From Aspidapion aeneum (Eukaryota > Arthropoda > Insecta > Coleoptera > Brentidae): a stretch of 64,000 nt of DNA. Positions 27,901-39,900 of this stretch are shown in pieces (the stretch's first letter is position 1; every line of letters starts with the position of its first letter). The position numbers were made by a program, and so were the translations under genes. The notes beneath the pieces were generated by a model. The model worked only from the letters and a program-made list of their open reading frames with translations, ran no database searches and was not told the DNA's origin. Location of the stretch: positions 177,312,438-177,376,437 of the forward strand of contig OY755038.1 in the NCBI GenBank assembly GCA_963576565.1, written 5' to 3'.

Positions 27901-30900
27901 AGAAAAGGTGAAAGTTTTCGAAAATGTTTCGGTATTGGTTTATCCTTAGATAACGCGGAAAAAAGCTCAGAAAAGCAAGAACCTTGAACGCGTTTGATAA
28001 GAAGGTATAACGCACTTTGCATCTCACCGGTGGTAGGAAAAACAATATTTTCAAATATAATTTTTTGGTCCGGTAGATTAGTGGGTTTTTTGATAGGAAT
28101 GGTTTTGAAAAAGGTTAACTATTCGAAGGACATAACAAATGATACGTTGAATTTTTGATATAGATGAATATTTGATAAGAAGCTGATCTAAGAAGTTAAC
28201 GTCAATTATCGCATTGCAACAGACCTTTGGCTTTTCCTCCAGATTAATATCTCCGAAATAAATCGGCATTTTTGATTTATGAAAATCGGGCCATTCGTTT
28301 CCGGGGGACCACAAAAACGACGGTGCGTTCCACCACATGTCATGTGAAATGAGCTGTGAAGGGGTGGCCCCTCGTGACGCAATATCGGCTGCATTTAAAG
28401 CAGAAGGAATGTAGCGCCATGAGTTTGAGGGAATGATTTCTTGGATTGTACTGACTCGATTTCCAACAAAGGTTTGCCAGCGATTAGGAGGGGATGAAAG
28501 CCAGTGCAATACGACTTGCGAATCGCAGAAAGTAACGATATTTGTAAAAGTTAATTTTCCTTCATAGCTAGATAAAATGAAGTCAATTAATTCGCTTAAA
28601 AGAAATGCGCCTAGGAGTTCTAGCCTCGCCAAAGTTTGTGACTTTATAGGCGCGACTCTAGATTTTGCAGATATGAGAGAAACAGATATATTGTTTTCCT
28701 CTTCTACACGAAAATATACGACGCCTGCGTAGCCTCGAATTGAAGCGTCACAGAAGCCGATGATTTGGCAGGTATTGGTTTTAGACAGTTTGATTTGTCG
28801 GGGTAATTGAAAATTGGAAAGAAGCGGGAATTCAGAACGAAGTTTGTTCCAAGAGTCGATGATAGAAGAATCTGGTTCTTCGTCCCAGCCTATTTTCGAT
28901 ATCCACAACTGTTGCAAAATAAATTTTGCTTGTAGCAACAAGGGACAAAGAAAACCTAAGGGATCGAAGATTGTTCCTATGATAGATAAAATAGAACGTT
29001 TAGTTGGGGGTTTGTCCTTCATTCGGCATTGATAAGAAAAAATTTCGTTTTTTGGATGCCATTGAAGGCCTAAAACTTTGATAAAGTGTGGTTCATCCTT
29101 GTCAAAGAAGAGAGGCAAGTGTGGTTCATCCTTGTCAAAGAAGAGAGGCATTTGACGATCGGATTCTGGCAATGTTGCCAATAACTCAGGACAATTGCAT
29201 GCCCATTTTTTAAGTTCAAATCCCCCCGACTTTAACAAATCATTGAGTTCCATCTGTAGAGAAAGGGCTTCAGAAAGCGAAGGGCTAGTTCCCAAGATAT
29301 CGTCGATGTAAATTGACGTTTTTAGAACTGTACTAGCCATAGGAAAACGTTCCTTTTCTCTCTCTGCCAGCTCATTTAATGTACGCATGGCTAGAAAGGG
29401 TGAACATGTCATGCCAAAAGTGACAGTAGAAAGTTCCCACACTGAAAGTGGGTCATGTGGAGAAAACCTCCACAATATCCTTTGATAAGGACGGTGATAA
29501 GGATTGATAAGGACTTGACGGAACATCTGTTTGATATCAGCAATGTAGGCAATAGGATTAAGACGAAACGTAAGGAGTAAAGAAGCAATATCTTTTTGAA
29601 GTTTCGGTCCAGATAACAACGTGTCATTGAGACTAATATTCTTTGGGGTGACTGCCGAACAATCCCAGACTACCCTTAATTTTGTACTTAAGCTTTCCGG
29701 CTTTAGTACGCAATGATGTGCCAAAAAACATGATACGTCGACTTTTGGTTGACTAGATAAAACTAGACTCATGTGATTAGAATCGATATAGTCTTGCATG
29801 AAACTTGAATAGGCAATGTACAGATCAGGATTTTTAAGTAATCTGTTTTCTAGAAGTAAAAATCTACGATAAGCTTGCGGATAAGTATTTCCTAGGTCAG
29901 GGTTTATTTTATCTTTAAACGGAAGATCTACCATGAATCTACCGCTCGGTTGTCGTACGACACTCGCAGTAAAAATTGATTCCGCTTGTTTTTCTTCCTT
30001 TGATAAGATTTGTTTTTTAGGCAAATGTTCGATTTTCCAAAACCTAGGGATAATGACCTCCAAAGGAGGTGAATGACTCGTTAAAAAACAACTGGTTCGT
30101 TCCGTAAGACTACCTACTTCGTCCACTTTTCCCATGACGACCCAGCCAAAGATGGTTTCAAGGGCTGAAGGTTGCCCTATTTGTCCAAGAATCCTGCCCT
30201 CCTTGAATATCTGTGCGAATAGCTCGCAACCAATAACTAGGTCCACAGGTCTAGATTTGAAATAAGATGGGTCGGCAAGTTTAAGGTTTTCCAAGTGTTT
30301 CCACTGAATATCGTTCAAAGTGAATGTAGGCATATTGGAACATAGTTGTTGAACAACAATTGCTTCGAAATTAAGTAAAGGAGTGACCTGTCCTTGTGGC
30401 TTAATGTGACATTGAACGAGCCCTTTGGAAGTAAGAGAAGACATTTGATTTAATCCGAATATTTCAGTGGTGTAACTTCGCCTAGGAAGATTAAGACGCC
30501 GAATAGACTTTTCACTGATGAATCCTGTCTGTGATCCAGAATCAAGCAGTGCCCTTACGGGTTGAAAATTTCCGCAACCGTCCATAACATCTATTATGGC
30601 GGTGCATAAAAGAAAGGTACCTGAAGGTCCTGAGGTATTTAATGACACATGAAGATTATTGACAGGTGGTGTGTGAATGACAGGACTAGTATCTTGGATT
30701 CCAGACTCTTTATTAGTTTCTAAGATATGAGTTAAAGTGTGGTGCCTTTTACTATTGCAAGTCCTGCATGAATATTTTGATTTGCACGGTCTACCCAATG
30801 CGAGGGATGAAAACACGCTAGACATATTTTTTTCTGCTTGACGAAAGATAGGCGCTCTATAGACGAGAGGTCAAGAAATGTTTGACATTTCGAAAGCACG

Positions 30901-33900
30901 TGACCTTGATTACACCGGAAACATTTTATTCCCGTACTTGAATTAGTTGAGGTGCCAGCCAGTCCTATAAAAGGCTAATTGGATGATTTATAGGTAGGCT
31001 TTTGCCCAAACTGATTTTGCATAGAATTTGCACCTTTTTAAGTGCTGTTGATTGAGGAAGTGATTCCAAAACTTTACATCTTTTTTCTAGAAATTGAAAA
31101 AGTGACTGAAAAGTGGGAATTTCGGCATTAGTATTGGCGTGACTCATTTCAAAATTTGAACGCGTCGGAATATCCAATTTTTCTAACAGAATGAAAAAAA
31201 TAATAAAGTCCCAACTGTCAACGTCAAAGTGATTTTAAAATTTCTAGGGATTCTGAAAAGGTGTCAATTAAATTACGCAATTCTTTAGCTGACTCGTTTT
31301 TTAATGTAGATTTCATAATTGTGCTCAAAGCATCATTTGCGAGGTCTCGCTTGTTTTGATATCTATTGACTAATTTGTCGTAAGCAATTTTATAATTTTG
31401 ATCAGATAAGCTAATCCCTGATATCAATTTTAAATGCTCATCCTCGAGATATGAAAATAAATATTGAAGTTTTCGAACGTTACTTAGACTTTGATTTTGA
31501 TCTATAATGTAATTAAAAAGTTGGTAAAAAGCTTGGCCATAATTTTTTATCACCTCGAAATATGGGAATACCTAACTCTTTGAGTTTTGGAGTTTCAGAT
31601 TCGTTTTGATCAACATATGATCGCGAAAAGGATGGGGCCTCAACCGGAAATATTTCAGAGTAAACCCCTTTACACGCATAAAAATATTTACGAGCTTCTG
31701 AACGGATCGCATCCTGCGTTTTAAACTCCTCGTCGTCCGAGTCGTCTATCAGCATAATGACATCATTATGTGCCAACATGCATTTATCGAAGGTTTCATC
31801 CAAATCGGAATACCTCACTTGAAACTCGTTTCTCGCTTTTGCGTCCGTTGCCGCGGTTTGTGAAAACACATAACACTCGGTGATCGCAGATAAAAAACCC
31901 TTGCGTTTTTGCACGGCTTTTTTGATAGACATGATTTTACCTTTGAAATGACGAAATTGTCGGTAAATATACAATTAACGCTAAATTAATGCTTCTAAAA
32001 TAGAAAAATGACGAATTGTCGAAAATATGCACTAATTTATCGCAACTGATGAAAAATGTTTTAATATCGAAATGGTATGGAAGAAATCTAATCACAGAAA
32101 TGTTGTTTGTTTGTTTTGATTCTCGATTTTTGTTTACTGAAGTGACCACGCGGTAAACCCTGCGTTACCATAGCAGCGGACCGAAAACAGGTGAATTGCG
32201 CCGAAAAACCGAAGGTCGAACGAAAATCTACGGTTCAATACAATTGGCAAAATTCAAGGCCGTGTGATCTCGGCGAAAATGTGAAAATGGCTGCCTTAAA
32301 TACCGTCGAATGGATTTAATTTATTTATTCGGCTCGAAGGAACACTTTATGTTTGCCCGCAGTTAGAAAAATGATAACTGCAATGGACTATATATATTTT
32401 ATTAAATGAAAGCGCGAACAAACATAAATTAATTGATATGTAATCACGAAATAATCAAAGGTCCATAGGTTAATTGCTGTTACCCACACAACGGAAATCA
32501 GAAACAAAGTACTCACCAGTTTGCAGCCAATTTCTCCACGTTCCAGGGGCTTGCTTCAGTACACCAAAATCGAGCACTTTCAAGTGTAGAAATTTGTAAT
32601 AGGTGGAGAAAGTAATTACCACGCCATTTTTCTCGAGGCGGTAGAAAGGACCTCTCTGATTCTTGGTGCGCATGTCAAAATGCGCGAAAAATGTACTCTG
32701 TCCGTCATCCAATTGTGTGGTTTTAAAAATTAAAAACAACCGCGAAATTTAGCGGGAGCTAACACTTGGTTTCTTTGCAATTTACCAAACTTGGGAAGAT
32801 TAAGTACTCCATTACCTCCCCTTGTATGCGCCGGTGTTCTTAATAATAGCAAATAAAAATTTAATTTAACGTTCCTTTCAATATGGTCTCAATTTAAGTG
32901 CAGGCAGCCTGCAGACCAAACACGTTTAGATGCGTCCTGCAGGCCGGTTGTCCCGCTCTGTATACCCAGCCAGATCCAGCCATGATCAAACAAATGAAAA
33001 AATAAGCGGGCAACGTTCGAAATTACGTATAAATACACCCCTCATATTCTCACTAAAGATTTACCTGCGTGAAACAAATAAAGAAAAAACCCCAAACTCA
33101 CAAAGAAGGGTGATTCTTGAGCGCAAAGTGTAACGTTCGAAATTACGTAAATTGTCTCAGACTGATCACTGAATATTTAACTGTGTGAAACAAATAAAGA
33201 AGAACATAATAGGTATCACCGAGTAGCCTATTCTTGATCGCAGAGCCTTCAACTTTCATTGATAAATGCAAAATCACTAATATTTTTAGGCTGTATAGTT
33301 TAGTATAGTAGCCAAATGGATTCATTCATGGTTTTAAATTAAAAGGACTAAATAAAAAGTCCGAAATTCTCATCCCAACTTGGTAGCGGCCATTTAATTA
33401 GTCCCTGTCTGTACAAACATATTGCAAAGAAATAATCTTATTGTTGCACAATTCCTTTATAAAATGATATTTGATTTCAATATCTTTGCTTCTTTAAGAA
33501 TTCATAAAATTTTTAACTAATGAAATTGCACTAAGATTGTCCAATTTTAAAATAAGTGTTTTCGACTCACCGAATTCTTATAGTATTTAAATTTTTAAGA
33601 TTTTCCTTTTTTCTTCGCATCAGAATTAAATAAAAAAATTAATTTAAGATAACTATAAATTATATTGAAACTTCATTTTTGCGAGTACGTTTTTTCCTGT
33701 GCACGGTAGAATTTTACTCTTTAAGCAATTAATAACAAATTTAAACAAATGACGTCAGAGGAAAGACATTGATATGGAAAGACGAGTGCGAAATAGCAGA
33801 ACTTTGACACTGGTGCTTCGGTTTGCATTAGGCCGGGACGGGGTATGTCCAAACAAAAACAAGGCATATTTTTTAAAAGTACGGGGACCTTTCGTATTTT

Positions 33901-36900
33901 TAAAGCAAGTTCTACTACGCTTATTATAAAAGATAGCAAAAAGCATAGATGTCAAAGTTGAATGGTTATCCCATACCGTCAGAAAACGTTATCTAACAAA
34001 ACAAATGATTATTGCAGTTATAAAAAAACACAAACATGATAAATCTCTTACGGATCACCCTAAAAAATAGATATTTTATTTTTCAACTCAAAAATATAAA
34101 TTGATATTTGGTAAAGCCGTTGTTAAAATATTAGCATCTACAATTTCTGGCGGTGTAAGACCTACTCCACAAGTTTTGAATGTACAGTATTTTCTATTTC
34201 TTAAAATAAGCGCAGTAGATTTGGTTGAAATATACGGAAACCGCCTGTACATCTAGTAACACAGAAAACACTTAAGTTATTTATTTTATAAGTTAAGTAT
34301 ACTCAATGATATACTTGGTATATTTAGAATACCTATTCCGAGATCAAATATTTAAAAAATCTCAAAATTTTGGAGTAATAATATAAAATGCATGAAAAAG
34401 CCCTAGTCAAATCAGACTTTTTCAGAGGCAACTAACATATTAAATTAAAGAATGCAAAAAACATAAAAAGAATAAAACAAAAGGCAAAAAAGCCCTAGTT
34501 AATTCAGACTTTCTCAAAGACAACAAACTAATAATAAACTAAAAGTAACTCAAAATTCAAGACTAGTTAAAATATTGAAAATTTTTATTCCATGCCTGAA
34601 GTTTCTTTATTGGAAAAATGAAAAAATTTAAGTTTTTTTTTAAATATGAAGTTCAAAAAAATATGAACATTTTCATAAAATATGAAGTTGTTAGGAGCCC
34701 TGAATGGGACAATTCCCCGCCGACGATTTGCCGCCGTAACAACTCGCCGCCGGAATAATTCGTCGCCGAGATAATTTGCCGCCAGGAAAATTTAACGCTA
34801 AAATAATTCACCGCTGGGACAACTTTCGAAAAACTAAATTATATATATTTTTTTTGTCAGAAAATAGTTTTCGCAAAAAGCATTTTTCTTTGGAAAACGA
34901 TCTTTTGTGGGCATATTTTTTGTTGGAAAATAGTGCGCATGGACAGATTAGGATACGTTTGCGACAATTGACCAAGGTTAGCTTAACACAGATTTCGACT
35001 TCCCAAAAGGAGTACATTATCAAGGCACGTTTTCACGATGTCCCAACATGTGCTTTGTATGGTAAGACTCCGCATTCAAATGAAATTCGTCACTACTAAA
35101 CCAAACCACGCAACAAAACAGAAAAATTTATAAAATATACAAAGCATAAAGGCTATTTTGGTCCATCTCCTAATTAAGAATATTACCAATAATGTAGGCG
35201 TCACAAAAGTCAAACAAGGGTTCTCCATCCCTCCAAACGGGAAGCTAGGTGGCAAAACTAGGAGATCGTAAATGCCCCAAACATATGGACCGCAAATTTC
35301 TTCAGCTGTCTTTAGCTGGTGTTCAGTGTCGGCAAACTCGTACGCACAGTCTTCTATGATTTCCTTCTCAGACCTAAGCGTGGGAACAAAGTAAATTAAG
35401 ACCAAGGGATAACGTGAATATTCTAAATACAAAAAACGTTTTTTATGCAATGCTCAAAAGATAAAACAATTGCTATGTTTTCATATAGTACTGAAAATGT
35501 TTTCAATAACTTAGTTTTCGTTAAGCCCTAATAGCGCTTTTTTGGTATCATATAGATATCCAACAACCGTTAAAACAAGGATACAGTTAAAAATGTATTA
35601 ATAGTTTATTCTATGCACCGGCTAACCTACAAAAAATATTGTATTGCTGCAAGCTGTTTTAAACCAAAAACTAGCCTTAAAATTTAACAGCGCATTTCAA
35701 GCAACCAACTTAACAAGAGTGATTGACATCGTGTTAATGTAGAAAACTTGACTTGCGTTTAAAATGTGCTAAACCGCTTCATAAAAGCCAAATAGTAATT
35801 TGTATTGAAAATTTATTTAGCTTCACATAAAAACTTAAAACTTAAATGTTGACTGAAATAGGATTGTAACAAATTATGGGAACTTTTTTTAAAAATTATT
35901 GCTACTTCGAAAAATTTTAACAAGTTTTTAAATTTGGTTTGGTTTGGTTGGGGAAACCAGCAAGAAAAAATTGTATAATAAAATATATAATATTCAATTT
36001 AAAACTAAGAAATAATAAATAAGGTAAACCAATTTGTTTTATTCAACGTACAACTTCCAGAGTAAAAATTTAAATTTAAAGTTGTAGCGTATACGTATTT
36101 TGTAAATTATTATTTATGTGCCACAAATTGGGAGAGCAGGAAAGTAAGTTCACAGCTGATTTTGAATCGAACTGACTGATTTCTCCAAAAACTCCCTGTT
36201 TGCCCCTCGGGGGGCTCGCATGGTATCCACAAGCAGGTGTGGGTGATATTTGGAAGTATTTAGGAAAAGTACTACAGGAAGTTTTGTGTGTAAAAGAAAA
36301 GTAAGGTACAATGCAAATTAGTCGAGCCTCTAAATCTCGATTAATACTATAGTAATAAATGAATATGTATTTTTATTTGTTGTCGCGCTTTTCGTATAGG
36401 CAAAGTACATGTACATATTAGACATAAGTGGATATAAGTTTACCCCAGGTAACAAAAAAATATAAAACTAAAACAAGTAAAATTCTTTGCAAAATAAAAT
36501 AGAAATAAGAATGGAACGTGGGGACCGAACAACTACTTAGTTTGAAGTATTTATATACAAAAAATTCTGTTCTTGTAACCATATTTACTCTACACAAACT
36601 AATAATAAGTTTTAACTTTAAATAATTTTTTATTAAGACTCATACCTACCAAACATTAGAACGCGGTCCTATTTGTCTAGATTCCAACACACCAACTGCA
36701 ATCGCAAATAGATATGAAGGCATTGGTACTTTTTGTACAAAGTGCGAAATCTTGCCTCCGTGTAATTCCTTTGTGCCGTCTCTGATCGCTGACATCAACA
36801 CAGTGAATTCTTGAGGTGCTGAAATCTAGAAAAAGCAAAACAGAACAAGATTAAGATAAAGCAATGAAAGCGCAAAAATAAAACTTTATTTTTTATGTTT

Positions 36901-39900
36901 TTATACAAAATATATGTAAACAGCATTTTCCTTGATTACAATTAATCGGCGTGCGGAGATACTTCTCTTGCTCGTATTATAGACTATTTAAACTAGAGGC
37001 ACAAGATACACTGGACGAATGTGTTTGCCCAGAGGTCATCAACTCATCATATATTGCTATCCTTCTAGCATAACAAAGTTTTGTCGCTTCGTCTGTATTA
37101 TTTCCCTAAACATTTTTTTTACGTTATTATTTTCGGTTCAAAGGTCAAATTTTGACAACGAAATCAAAACAGATTACCAACCGTAGAAATAGATCGGACA
37201 TGGACACGTCATAAGCTCCTAAAACAATGATTAACATTTGAATAACATTTAACAAATAAATATACATCAAATCTAACCTTCACTAAAATGTTTTCATGTC
37301 AAACATTCTCGTAGCATTTACCATTTAGTACGTTATTGTTCTTAAATAAGATACTGTTACAAATTTAAGTTATTTAAATTTTATAATTGGAATTTATTTA
37401 GGTTTAGTGTAGTATTAGGTCGATTTATCTTAAGGTTGTATTCTTAGTCTAGGTTTTAGTTGCGTTGTCTGTGGTTGCGGTCGCGGTAGTGCGGGAACTT
37501 TCCGGACGTCGAAGGCTGCCGGAAAGTTCGAGAGAGATGGACGATCCTATATATAGGGCCGGGGTCGCGCACCAGGCAGTCAGTCATAGATAACGTGCTG
37601 TGTGGTCGTGAGATTAACACGAAGTTAATAGACCGATTATAGTAGTGAATTATTAGCAAGTTATTACTAAGTTTAAGTGCGTGTTTTTGTACATAATTTG
37701 TCGAAATAAATTGACGTATCGTTTTCAACAATTGCGAGTTTTAATTTGTCGTTGTGAACCCGTAACAATTGGTGTCAGAAGTGGGATTAAAATAAATAAA
37801 TAGTGCAAAGACTATCCTTACACAGTACCACCGGCTAGGACAATTAAAAAGAAGAACAGTAAGTCATTTTGCCAGAATATTCGGAACTGAATAGTGCAAA
37901 GACTACCCTTACATATTACCACCGGATAGGACAATTGGACAGAAAAACAGTAAGTGATTTTTCTAGAATATTCGAAGAAGTTCGATATTGTTTTATTCAA
38001 AAACTAAAAGAGATATTTAAGAACCGACTTTGACATTAACTTTACAGTCCAAAAATTGATAATTAGAGAGATTTTCTAGAATATTCTATAACATTCTACG
38101 ACGTTCTATTCAAAAACTAGAAGAGATATACAAATACCGGTTTCGACATTAGTTTAGTTATTTCAAAAGTAAGAATTAGAAAGAATTTCTAGAAGATTCC
38201 ATAACATTCTACGACGTTCTATTCAAAAACTAGAAGAGATATACAAATACCGACTTCGACAGTAGCTTAGTTATTTTAAAAGTAAGAATTAGAAATTATT
38301 TCTAGAATATTCCATAACATTCTACGACGGTCTATTCGAGAACCAAAAGAGATAATCAAAAAGTGACTTCTACATTTGCCTAGTAGCAGAAAGAGTAGCA
38401 TTTACCAGTATATTCCAGAACATTCCATTAGTTTCTATTTAAGAATTGGAAGAGATATTGAAAAACCGACTTCGTCATTCGCTTTATAGCCCTAAAATAG
38501 ACGTTTTAAGTGATTTATCAGGAAGTTGATGCTTACTAGACAAGGATCGGCAAAGATGGAAGATCTAACTAAAATGATGCAGGCTCTAGCAGCTCAAATG
38601 GCTCAAAACCAGAACGATATAAGACAGACCATTGAGCAAAATCAGGACAATATGAGACAGACCATTGAACAAAACCAGGGCGATATGAAACGGACCATGG
38701 ACGACATGAAGCAGACCATGGAATAAAACCAGAACGACATGAAACAGACATTTCAGCAAAGATTAGATGGCATTCAAGAAAACTTCGATCAAATAAAGAG
38801 CAACCCTGAACAGCTGAGGGAGGAGTTCAAGATAGCAACCGAAGACCTTAAGGAAGACATAACTCATAGAATGCAGAATGTAGAAGAAAAAGTGGAGACC
38901 AAACTACTGAATGTTAGAGAAGAAGTTTTTCAAACCATGGAAGAAAAATTCCAGGACGTGTCAAAACAGCTTATACAGCTCCAAAAAGAACACAACAAAA
39001 TAAAAGCTCAGGGATGTGTTGTGAATTCCAACCAAAAGATTAAGCCTCCAAATTTTGATGGTACGTCTTCCTGGTCTACCTACAAACAACAGTTTGAAGC
39101 TGCCGCCGCTGCAAATGGTTGGGATGATGAGGAAAAAGCTAGAGCATTGTTAGTAGCTCTACGAGAACCTGCTCTGGGACTTTTACGGTCCATTCCAGTC
39201 GAACAAAAACAGAATTATAACGCTTTAGTGGCAGCGTTAGAAAGAAGATATGGAGATGAACATTTACGAAATTTGCATTGGTCAGAATTAAATATTCGCC
39301 AACAAAGAGCAGGGGAGTCATTACAAGAGTATGAAGCGGATATCAGGAGGCTGATGTACTTGGCTTACCCAGAAATGCCAGAAAATTACAGAGATCCCTT
39401 CACGGTAGATCACTTTATTAACGGCTTGCGAGACACGGACTTAGCAAAATTACTACGTCGAGAACGCTTCCATAACAGCAGTGAAGTGTTGATTCGAGCC
39501 CTTGAAATTGAATCATCAAATAATATGTCCAGGCCAAAAGTAAGAGGTGTTTCAATTCAGGAGGGAGAAGAAATGAGCACTGGAGATGAGGTCAACTTAA
39601 AAACGCTAAACCAACTGTTTCAATCACTGATAGAGAAGATTGATTCTTTGAAAGAAAGTAGACGATCCCCTCCAAATGTAAAGTGTTTCAGATGCGGACG
39701 TACAGGGCATATTCAACGCGATTGTCGTGTCCAAATGAGGTCTCGCTCACCATCTAGTGGGACAGAATACCGAAGAAGAGATCAGAAAAAACCAAAACTA
39801 GTCAACGCAGAGGGGCGGGTGTTGGCTAATGGGAATTTAGCCCCCAAAATTTACTCTATCAAGAGCTTAAAACATACTGCTGACAGTCTTAACATCGACG

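Larger units (their letters stand above)
25993..32764 (-). mobile_element. BEL/Pao LTR retrotransposon, decayed copy
   Basis: The LTRs at 25993-26464 and 32350-32764 bound a minus-strand gag-pol interior. In its own sense the LTR starts TGTTAGCTCCCGC and ends GCGGGCAAACA. A purine-rich tract (GGAGGGCAGTTG) precedes the 3' LTR, and a tRNA-like primer site (TGTTCCTTCGAGCCG) follows the 5' LTR. Gag and pol are broken into several frames. The LTRs differ by an indel of about 57 bp and scattered changes, so the insertion is old. The flanks (TTTAT left, CTTGG right) do not give a target duplication. It lies in the same orientation as the host gene. Confidence 0.9.

Noticed and set aside
34776..35099. 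107-codon plus-strand frame
   Set aside because: It reads through the GC-rich 16-bp repeat and adjacent intron. No homology is evident, and it is antisense to the gene.
37456..37731. 91-codon minus-strand frame in the Gypsy 5' LTR (repeated at 43473-43748)
   Set aside because: It overlaps the LTR promoter and primer-side sequence on the opposite strand, has no family resemblance, and is repeated only because the LTRs are duplicates.
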